From JANYIP01 sp031394045 (GTDB taxonomy: Bacteria > Actinomycetota > Actinomycetes > Prado026), in assembly GCA_031394045.1 (NCBI GenBank), contig JANMWN010000348.1:1-5504 (forward strand): 5,504 nt of DNA, given 5' to 3'. Below the pieces are notes generated by a model. It ran no database searches. It was not told the origin of the DNA and saw nothing but the letters and a program-made list of their open reading frames with translations. The translations under genes and the position numbers were made by a program. Shown in pieces: positions 1-5,504 of the stretch (the stretch's first letter is position 1; each line of letters opens with the position of its first letter).

Positions 1-92
1 CCCCCACCACCCCGGCCCCCGCCTCGGTCTGCTCGACGGCCCCGACCCTCCACCTTGGGCGACCTCGGTGTGGGGTCGGTCGCCACAGGTGT
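1..92. other. Non-coding left edge with competing inverted repeats
   Basis: No gene is supported here. Downstream of the thiolase stop there are two mutually exclusive hairpins. One pairs GGCGACC (58-64) with GGTCGCC (78-84), 7 bp with a 13-base loop. The other pairs CCGACCC (42-48) with GGGTCGG (73-79), 7 bp with a 24-base loop. Neither is followed by a T-tract on the minus strand, so an intrinsic terminator for the thiolase transcript is possible but not well supported. All three plus-strand frames stay open to the left edge, so the tail of a neighbouring gene cannot be excluded, but nothing recognisable is encoded. Confidence 0.35.
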
Positions 93-1241
<1,149 letters not shown>

Positions 1242-1263
1242 GCGCTGGTCCAACCTTCCGTGG

Positions 1264-2121
1264 TCAGACGCCGGCGACCGTCACCACGAAGTCGGTGCCG
1301 AAGCCGGCGAGGAGTCCGAGCAGGAGGCCCCAGTAGAAGAGCTCCTTGCGGCCCATCTTCAACGCTACGCCGATGAGCTGCACGATCACGTAGAGGATCG
1401 AGCCGGCGGCCAGGGCAAGGAAGGCGATGTAGAGGTCGTTGCTGGCGACCGACTGCCCGAGGATGGTGCCGACGAAGGTCGGGCCGCCGCCGATCAGGCC
1501 GAGCACCAGCAGGGTCGGCCACGAAGGCCGCTGCTCCTCGGATGTCAGTGGGGCCGTGATGCCGAAGCCTTCGGTGGCGTTGTGCAGCCCGAAGCCGATG
1601 ACCAGCAGGACGGCCAGGCTGATCGCACCCTGCTTGGCGGACTGGCCGATCGCCAGGCCCTCGGAGAAGTTGTGCAGCCCGATGCCGACGGCGATCAGCA
1701 GCGCCAGTCGGCGCGCGGGGCTGGCGGTCAGGCCAAGGCCGGCGTGCTGCTGTGGGCGCTCGGCCACCGACATGGCGCCCGGTCCGAACGACGCGGCAGT
1801 CTTCGCCCGCTCGCCCATCCAGCGCTCGTAGTAGGCCAGGGACATCAGCCCGACGACCAGCCCGATCACCATCACCCCGGCCAGCCGGACGAAGGTCAGC
1901 CAGCTGCCGGTTGCCGCGTGCGCGTCGAGCAGCGCGGCCTCGACGGGGTCGACCGCGTGCGAGAGCACGTCCCACAGCAGGAAGAGCAGGACACCGGTCG
2001 CCGTCGCGTTGAGGAAGGCTCGCAGCCCGATGGAGGGGTTCTTGATCCGCGCGACCGGCAGGCCCAGCACGATGGTCGCGCCGGCGATGGCGCCGAGCAG
2101 GGTGATCGATGCGCCTGACAT
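1264..2121 (-). CDS. ZIP-family metal transporter, iron-box controlled
   Basis: Integral membrane importer of divalent metal (ZIP family: Zn, Fe or Mn into the cytoplasm), 285 aa. About eight hydrophobic segments are visible, near residues 4-24, 35-52, 77-98, 139-159, 165-187, 203-223, 230-254 and 260-283, the usual ZIP topology. The two family signatures are both present: HNFSEG (H150, N151, E154) in TM4 and HNATEG (H180, N181, E184) in TM5, which together form the intramembrane metal site. The cytoplasmic TM3-TM4 loop (about 100-138) is short and has only one histidine (H126), unlike the His-rich loops of many ZIPs. The ATG has a strong Shine-Dalgarno, GGAGGAA at 2125-2131. A DtxR/IdeR-type box sits 39 bases upstream of the ATG, so regulation by iron is expected and Fe2+ is the favoured substrate; Mn2+ or Zn2+ remain possible. 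The thiolase follows 22 bases downstream. Confidence 0.92.
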   Translation of the reverse strand: MSGASITLLGAIAGATIVLGLPVARIKNPSIGLRAFLNATATGVLLFLLWDVLSHAVDPVEAALLDAHAATGSWLTFVRLAGVMVIGLVVGLMSLAYYERWMGERAKTAASFGPGAMSVAERPQQHAGLGLTASPARRLALLIAVGIGLHNFSEGLAIGQSAKQGAISLAVLLVIGFGLHNATEGFGITAPLTSEEQRPSWPTLLVLGLIGGGPTFVGTILGQSVASNDLYIAFLALAAGSILYVIVQLIGVALKMGRKELFYWGLLLGLLAGFGTDFVVTVAGV

Positions 2122-2124
2122 GCG

Positions 2125-2131
2125 TTCCTCC
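2125..2131 (-). promoter_or_regulatory. Ribosome binding site of the ZIP gene
   Basis: GGAGGAA on the minus strand, with three bases between its end and the ATG (five from the GGAGG core). A near-perfect Shine-Dalgarno that fixes the start at 2121. Confidence 0.85.
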
Positions 2132-2160
2132 GGTGGACCTGGCGCGAGGCGGGCAGGTTG

Positions 2161-2179
2161 TTAGGACAGGCTAACCTAA
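2161..2179 (-). promoter_or_regulatory. DtxR/IdeR-type iron box (operator)
   Basis: Read on the plus strand the site is TTAGGACAGGCTAACCTAA. It matches the established DtxR/IdeR consensus TTAGGTTAGGCTAACCTAA at 17 of 19 positions; only positions 6 and 7 (AC for TT) differ, so one half-site is perfect and the other slightly degenerate. The site is AT-rich compared with its surroundings and lies in the non-coding gap between two minus-strand genes, 39 bases upstream of the ZIP ATG. It overlaps the candidate -10 element, the arrangement expected for repression by the Fe2+-loaded regulator. The two converse options are a related Mn-responsive DtxR-family protein or, less likely, activation. Confidence 0.85.
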
Positions 2180-2201
2180 CCGCGCGGTCTGCGCGAGTCC
2201 C
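2173..2201 (-). promoter_or_regulatory. Candidate promoter of ZIP(-thiolase)
   Basis: On the minus strand TAGGTT (2178-2173) fits the TAnnnT -10 pattern. GGGACT (2201-2196) lies 17 bases upstream and shares the central GAC of the TTGACA -35 consensus. Transcription would begin near 2166, giving a leader of about 45 bases with the iron box over the -10 and start region. The -35 match is weak, and the support comes mostly from the operator position. Confidence 0.4.
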
Positions 2202-2211
2202 CGGTCGAAGG

Positions 2212-3483
2212 TCAGGAGAAGTCGACCTTCGCCCAGTGCAGCCCGCCATCGGTCGTGCGCAGCAGCGTGCTGGGCTGCGAGTCCGGGCCGAAGCCGAGCG
2301 CGAAGCCGGCCGTCGCGTTGGTGAAGGCGAGGTAGGTCCACTGGAAGTCGCTCGGCGCGGTCACCCAGACGGGCAGCGAGGCCGTCATGCTCGGGCCGCC
2401 CGCGTCCAGGACGTACATCTGCCCGTTCTGGAGCCCGACCACCGCGCGGCTGTCGTCGATGGCGCCGACCGTGCGCCGGGAGACCAGGCCGGGGTCGTGG
2501 ACCCTGACCCAGTTCAAGCCGCCGGTCATCCGCCACAGCCCGTCTCCCATGCCCTCGGCACAGGAGATCCACACCCCTTGGCCGCTCGACGACAGACTCG
2601 TCGCGCCCAGCGACGGGTCGCAGGGGCTGGCGATGGGCGTGCTCGTCCCACCGGCGATCACCCACGTGCGGACCTTGCCCGCGTCGGTGGCGGCCACGAT
2701 GGCGCGGCCGCCCTGGACCGCGAGCAGCGGCTGGCTGGACATGACACCGAGCTTGCTGACCACGCTCCACCCGGTCGACCCGTCGGCAGCGGCTTGCCAG
2801 AGGGTCCAGTCGCTGCTGCTGCTGCCGTGCTGCAACGCGTACGCCTCGCCGCCGCCGAGCTCGATGGCCGCCACCGCGCCCACCGTCTGCACGCTGCGCC
2901 AGGTCTGCCCGCCGTCGGCCGTACGCCACAGCGAGGCGGTCGAGGTGGGCGCACTCGGCACCACTGCCCAGCCGTTCGTGCGGTCCTTCGCGAATCGCAG
3001 CTCGACGGCATCGCCCGGCAGTCCGGTCGCTCCCGGCGCGCCGACCTGGGTGAAGGTCTGGCCCCCGTCGGACGTGCTGGCGATCTTGCCCCCGCTGCCG
3101 AGCACCCACCAGCGCGAGGTGCTCGCGGCCGTGACCGATACCGGGCTGAAGTCGGCGGGGACCGGCTGCGGGCTGCCGTCGTACGCCGCTGTCGCCGAGC
3201 CACGGTCGGCGGACGGCTGCTTCGTCAGCGGGGTCACGCCGGTGATGCGGGCGCCCGAGACGGGTACTCGCGTGGGCGCGGTCAGGCGGGTGACGCCGTA
3301 AGAGAACGCGACGGCCACGACCACGGCTCCGGCTGCGGCAACGGCGGCGATCGAGTGTCGCCGCTCCTTGCGGCGGCAGGCTCCCTCGTGCACCCGGTCC
3401 AGCGGCACGAGGGTGTCTGGCAGTCGGTGCGCCGGGTCGGCGAGGACGCGTCGAAGGTCCGCTTCCAGGTCTCGGTCACTCAT
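2212..3483 (-). CDS. Membrane-anchored Asp-box (BNR/YCF48-like) protein, putative anti-sigma/sensor partner
   Basis: 423 aa, not a recognised named family. Three parts are visible. Residues 1-43 form a charged, Arg-rich cytoplasmic tail. Residues 44-63 are an Ala/Val transmembrane helix. Residues 69-423 form an exported, Ser/Thr/Gly-rich domain. That domain carries Asp-box motifs (S/T-x-D-x-G-x-T-W/F): TSDGGQTF (137-144), TADGGQTW (188-195) and TTDGGLHW (410-417), with degenerate copies between (LWQAAADGSTGW; LWRMTGGLNW). This indicates about five blades of a beta-propeller like those in sialidases, YCF48/Hcf136 and related proteins. No catalytic residues of a sialidase are evident. The start ATG overlaps the sigma stop (ATGAGTGA) and has GGAGG at 3491-3495, indicating translational coupling. 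In actinobacteria, genes directly after SigE-family sigmas often encode membrane regulators with such a tail, so an anti-sigma or sensor role is inferred. The tail contains H32-x3-C36 but lacks the second Cys of a zinc anti-sigma motif. The frame extends upstream to about 3981, but that part is antisense-like shadow of the sigma gene. Confidence 0.85.
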   Translation of the reverse strand: MSDRDLEADLRRVLADPAHRLPDTLVPLDRVHEGACRRKERRHSIAAVAAAGAVVVAVAFSYGVTRLTAPTRVPVSGARITGVTPLTKQPSADRGSATAAYDGSPQPVPADFSPVSVTAASTSRWWVLGSGGKIASTSDGGQTFTQVGAPGATGLPGDAVELRFAKDRTNGWAVVPSAPTSTASLWRTADGGQTWRSVQTVGAVAAIELGGGEAYALQHGSSSSDWTLWQAAADGSTGWSVVSKLGVMSSQPLLAVQGGRAIVAATDAGKVRTWVIAGGTSTPIASPCDPSLGATSLSSSGQGVWISCAEGMGDGLWRMTGGLNWVRVHDPGLVSRRTVGAIDDSRAVVGLQNGQMYVLDAGGPSMTASLPVWVTAPSDFQWTYLAFTNATAGFALGFGPDSQPSTLLRTTDGGLHWAKVDFS

Positions 3484-4114
3484 CGGTCCACCTCCCCTCG
3501 GTCCTCCCGTAGCCGTCGAGCCGCTCGCGCAACCGGGCCAGGCCGCGCGAGGTCGTGCTCTTGACGGTGCCGACGGAGCAGCCGAGGACGGCGGCGGTCT
3601 CTGCTGCGCCGAGATCCTCGTAGAACCTAAGCACCAGCACGGCTCGCTGCCGGGGCGGCAGCTTGGCCAGCTCGGACCAGAGGCGGGCATCGTGCGGGTC
3701 CGGCGGCTCGTAGCCCACCTCGGGGGTCTCGGCGACGAGCCGCTCGCGGCGGGTACGGCGCCAGATGCTGACGTTCCGGTTGACCATGATGCGGCGTACG
3801 TACGCCTCGGGGTCGTCGCGGTTGATGATGCGCGGCCAGGCCACCGCCGCCCGTTCGAGCGCGTCCTGGACGAGGTCGGCCGCCTTGTCCCGGTCGCCGC
3901 ACAGCAGGAAGGCGAAGCGCAGCAGCCCGGCCGTACGGGCGCGCGCGAACTGGTCGAACGCTGCGTACGCCCCTGGGTCAAGGCGGTGCTGGACCGTTGG
4001 CTCGCGCGCGACTGCGTCCGTCGGGTTCAGCGCGGTCAAGATGGCCGCGCGCTCTGGTGCCACACCATCCTGACGCGGCAGGGCCGTGAAAGGTTGATTG
4101 CGGCGCAGGCGCAT
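3476..4114 (-). CDS. SigE-family ECF RNA polymerase sigma factor
   Basis: Extracytoplasmic-function sigma-70 factor, 212 aa, directing RNA polymerase to a specific promoter set. Region 2 spans about residues 50-119 (LLRFAFLLCGD, then DLVQDALERAAVAWPRI, then YVRRIMVNRNVSIWRR). Region 4 spans about 149-199 (LPPRQRAVLVLRFYEDL, then the helix-turn-helix ETAAVLGCSVGTVKSTTSRGL). These are hallmarks of the actinobacterial SigE subfamily; there is no SnoaL-like C-terminal extension. The ATG at 4114 has GAGGG at 4120-4124, overlapping the TGA of the pirin gene, which supports this start. However, it gives about 49 residues before region 2, longer than is usual in this family. A GTG at 4063 (codon 18, preceded by AGGA) is an alternative giving 195 aa. 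The 3' end overlaps the membrane Asp-box gene by 8 bases, so the two are almost certainly made together and probably act as a sigma/regulator pair. Confidence 0.93.
   Translation of the reverse strand: MRLRRNQPFTALPRQDGVAPERAAILTALNPTDAVAREPTVQHRLDPGAYAAFDQFARARTAGLLRFAFLLCGDRDKAADLVQDALERAAVAWPRIINRDDPEAYVRRIMVNRNVSIWRRTRRERLVAETPEVGYEPPDPHDARLWSELAKLPPRQRAVLVLRFYEDLGAAETAAVLGCSVGTVKSTTSRGLARLRERLDGYGRTEGRWTDE
3491..3495 (-). promoter_or_regulatory. Ribosome binding site inside the sigma gene for the Asp-box gene
   Basis: GGAGG (part of GGGGAGGTGG, 3488-3497) lies 7 bases before the ATG at 3483, within the last codons of the sigma gene. It fixes the start of the membrane protein and shows reinitiation or coupled translation. 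Confidence 0.8.
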
Positions 4115-4119
4115 CGCGG

Positions 4120-4124
4120 CCCTC
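4120..4124 (-). promoter_or_regulatory. Ribosome binding site overlapping the pirin stop
   Basis: GAGGG on the minus strand starts inside the TGA stop of the pirin gene (4125-4123) and ends 5 bases before the sigma ATG. The overlap suggests ribosomes finishing the pirin gene restart on the sigma gene, and it favours the long sigma start. Confidence 0.65.
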
Positions 4125-5046
4125 AGACCGGACGGCGCGGTCGGGGCATCAGCCGGGTCGTGGGCATCGGCGGTGCGGCCAACGACGCGCCGGGATATCC
4201 CTGGACGGAGCCGAACCGGGTGCCGGCCGCCCAGTCCGTGCGGTCGGCCACGATCTCATCGTGGCTGCGACCCACGAAGTTCCACCACATCAGGAGCTGT
4301 TCCTCGAACGGCGCGCCGCCGATCAGCAGGAGGTCCGCCGGCTGGTCGGCCGCGACCGCGAGCTCGCTGCGGCCGCCGCTGAGGTACGTCAGGTCGCCGA
4401 CCCTCGCGGGGGTGCCGCCGATGGTGGCCGCGCCGGATAGCAGAAGCACGCCGTGCTCGAATCCTCGCTCCAGCGGAAGGACCGTCGGTCCCGCGCCGGA
4501 CAGCTGCAGGTGCGCCCCGACCATCGGCGCGTACGTCAGCGCGGGCGAGTTCTGGCCGCCGAGCACGCCCATGAGCACGGTGGTCGTGGACCCGGTGTCC
4601 TCCAGGGTCGGCAGGTGAGTGTGCTGCTCGAAGTGCGGCGCCTGTGCGCGGTGGGCGTCGGGGAGGGCGACCCACAGCTGGACCCCCAGCAGGGTGGTGA
4701 CGCCGGGCGTCGAGACCTCGGAGTGCGCGATGCCGCGGCCGCTGGTCATCAGGTTGAGCTCGCCCGGGCGGATCAACGTGTGGCTACCGAGGCTGTCCCG
4801 GTGCTCGACCTCGCCGGCCAGCAGCCAGCTCACCGTCTGCAGGCCGGTGTGCGGGTGCGGAGGGACGTCCATGCCAGGGCCGCCCGTGACGTCGTGCGGG
4901 CCGTAGTGGTCGACGAAGCACCAGGGGCCGATCGTTCGCAGCGTCCGGCTCGGCAGCGTCCGGCGTACGAGCATCGCGCGGGTCCCGCCCAGCGGGACCT
5001 CGCGTGCCTCGAGCACCTCGTGCACCGGCTCCGCCGCGCTGCTCAC
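4123..5046 (-). CDS. Pirin family protein (bicupin, metal-binding)
   Basis: 307 aa, the usual length for bacterial pirins, cytoplasmic. The N-terminal cupin has the pirin signature GPWCFVDHYGP (40-50), PPHPHTGLQTVSWLL (62-76) and GRGIAHSE (103-110). The four metal ligands of the family are intact: H64, H66, H108 and E110. The second cupin covers roughly residues 170-255 and ends with the common pirin motif PFEEQLLMWWNFVGRS. Some bacterial pirins are iron-dependent quercetinases and others bind and modulate enzymes such as pyruvate dehydrogenase; which applies here cannot be told. The start is GTG at 5046: no properly spaced Shine-Dalgarno exists (AAGG touches the GTG), but a TACAAT lies 6 bases upstream, so a leaderless mRNA is likely. 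A GTG at codon 8 preceded by GGAG is an alternative. The sigma gene begins 8 bases after the stop, suggesting one transcript. Confidence 0.94.
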   Translation of the reverse strand: MSSAAEPVHEVLEAREVPLGGTRAMLVRRTLPSRTLRTIGPWCFVDHYGPHDVTGGPGMDVPPHPHTGLQTVSWLLAGEVEHRDSLGSHTLIRPGELNLMTSGRGIAHSEVSTPGVTTLLGVQLWVALPDAHRAQAPHFEQHTHLPTLEDTGSTTTVLMGVLGGQNSPALTYAPMVGAHLQLSGAGPTVLPLERGFEHGVLLLSGAATIGGTPARVGDLTYLSGGRSELAVAADQPADLLLIGGAPFEEQLLMWWNFVGRSHDEIVADRTDWAAGTRFGSVQGYPGASLAAPPMPTTRLMPRPRRPV

Positions 5047-5052
5047 CCTTGG

Positions 5053-5082
5053 ATTGTAGGTACGCGAGCGCGCGGGAGTCCG
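5053..5082 (-). promoter_or_regulatory. Candidate leaderless promoter of the pirin-sigma unit
   Basis: Minus-strand TACAAT (5058-5053) differs from TATAAT at one position and is followed by exactly 6 bases before the GTG start, so transcription would begin at or next to the first base of the start codon. A weak -35, CGGACT (5082-5077), lies 18 bases upstream. It sits in the 45-base gap between the HNH gene stop and the pirin start. Confidence 0.55.
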
Positions 5083-5091
5083 GGCTGGCGA

Positions 5092-5504
5092 TTAGCTGGT
5101 GTCTGGTCTGTGGTCGGTTGGTGGTGATTCGTACTCACGTCCGTGCCGGTTGGTCCAGGTGGTGGTTCCGTCGGGGTTGCGCCTGGTGGTCCAGCCGCCG
5201 TGGGTCTTGAGCTGGTGGTGGCGGCAGCATTTGGGGTCGTTGTTGTCCGAGCTGGTGCTGCCACCGCTGCCCCCGCCCCCGCCCCCGCCGCCTTCTGTGT
5301 TGGTGTCGGGGTGGTGGTTGAAGGGGTGGTTGTGGTCGATGTCGCAGGCGTGTGCGGGGGTGGGGCAGACCGGGAACGTGCATTCGGGGTCTCGGGCCAG
5401 CAGGTAGTCGGTCAGTTCTTGGCTGGGCCGGTACCTGGTCGAGCCGAGGTCGAGCAGGTGCCCGGTGACTGGTTCGACGACCAGGCGCTGCCAGACCCCG
5501 CTCG
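5092..5504 (-). CDS. DUF222/13E12-type HNH endonuclease-like protein (C-terminal part)
   Basis: Partial: the 5' part lies beyond the right edge; 136 complete residues plus TAA (5094-5092) are visible. The tail reads as the HNH region that closes the actinobacterial DUF222 (13E12 repeat) proteins. It has RYRPSQELTDYLLARDPEC, then C-x4-C (CTFPVC, codons 5382-5365), CDIDHNHPF (5346-5320) and KCCRHHQLKTHGGW. The cysteines and the DH/HH pairs are the zinc-binding and metal-catalytic residues of the fold. Between the DIDH strand and the CCRHH knuckle there is an unusual low-complexity insert of eight glycines followed by Ser/Gly/Thr/Asn. These proteins are multicopy in many actinobacterial genomes, associated with mobile elements or of unknown role; nuclease activity is inferred from the family. 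The DUF222 domain itself is off-window, so the family call rests on the tail. Confidence 0.88.
   Translation of the reverse strand, partial: SGVWQRLVVEPVTGHLLDLGSTRYRPSQELTDYLLARDPECTFPVCPTPAHACDIDHNHPFNHHPDTNTEGGGGGGGGSGGSTSSDNNDPKCCRHHQLKTHGGWTTRRNPDGTTTWTNRHGREYESPPTDHRPDTS
5269..5292 (-). repeat. GC-only hexanucleotide repeat coding for polyglycine
   Basis: On the plus strand three copies of GCCCCC are followed by GCCGCC. On the coding strand this gives eight consecutive glycine codons (alternating GGC and GGG) inside the HNH gene. It is an in-frame repeat, so copy-number change by one unit (two codons) would keep the frame. Confidence 0.75.

Noticed and set aside
1242..1253. TTG start for the thiolase at 1253
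   Set aside because: GGAAGG touches the TTG with no spacing, and family members begin at the downstream MRDAVIVEA.
2181..2195. CGCGC/GCGCG hairpin with a 5-base loop as terminator of the sigma operon
   Set aside because: The stem is only 5 bp, is not followed by a T-tract, and lies in the candidate ZIP promoter; chance is likely in such GC-rich sequence.
2811..2826. Short CTG triplet run
   Set aside because: Only four or so repeats, coding for a serine run in the exported domain of the Asp-box protein; no sign of a functional repeat.
2158..3564. Plus-strand open frame of 468 codons
   Set aside because: Antisense of the Asp-box protein, Arg/Gly-rich, no recognisable domain and no convincing ribosome binding site.
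3484..3981. N-terminal extension of the Asp-box protein frame up to 3981
   Set aside because: This part overlaps the sigma gene in another frame and is Arg/Pro-rich; the ATG at 3483 has a strong Shine-Dalgarno and is followed by a sensible tail and membrane helix.
3368..4618. Plus-strand open frame across the sigma and pirin genes
   Set aside because: Spans two well-supported minus-strand genes and has no family features.
5099..5407. Plus-strand frame with a polyproline run, and a minus-strand Arg/His/Pro-rich frame at 5135-5383
   Set aside because: Both are off-frame readings of the HNH gene; the frame ending at 5092 carries the conserved HNH and cysteine motifs.

Overview
The window is GC-rich (roughly 70 %) and looks like the chromosome of an actinobacterium. 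The signs are a SigE-family ECF sigma factor, a DUF222/13E12-type HNH protein, strong G/C third-position bias, GTG/TTG start options and a DtxR/IdeR-type iron box. A Nocardioides-like (Propionibacteriales) host fits, but that is inference. All five protein genes lie on the minus strand, so transcription runs from right to left. No RNA gene, insertion sequence or CRISPR array was seen, and no gene-free stretch exceeds 100 bases.

From right to left: (1) 5504-5092, the C-terminal 136 residues of a DUF222-type HNH endonuclease-like protein, cut by the window edge, with a polyglycine insert inside its HNH finger. (2) 5046-4123, a pirin-family cupin with all four metal ligands, apparently read from a leaderless GTG start just below a TACAAT -10 element. 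(3) 4114-3476, a SigE-family ECF sigma factor whose Shine-Dalgarno overlaps the pirin stop codon. (4) 3483-2212, a single-pass membrane protein with a short cytoplasmic tail and an external Asp-box beta-propeller-like domain; its start overlaps the sigma stop by 8 bases. Genes 2-4 look like one translationally coupled unit, with gene 4 as the probable partner (anti-sigma or sensor) of the sigma factor.

(5) After a 90-base gap comes a near-perfect DtxR/IdeR iron box (2161-2179, 17 of 19 bases), then a ZIP-family metal transporter (2121-1264), then a thiolase (1241-93) 22 bases below it. The box overlaps a plausible -10 element, so the transporter is probably repressed when iron is plentiful. 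This makes ferrous iron its likely substrate, and the thiolase may be carried along on the same transcript. The leftmost 92 bases hold only a possible hairpin.

The two most interesting observations are the iron box on a ZIP gene and the coupled pirin / SigE sigma / membrane Asp-box protein cluster, which may be an uncharacterised signalling unit.
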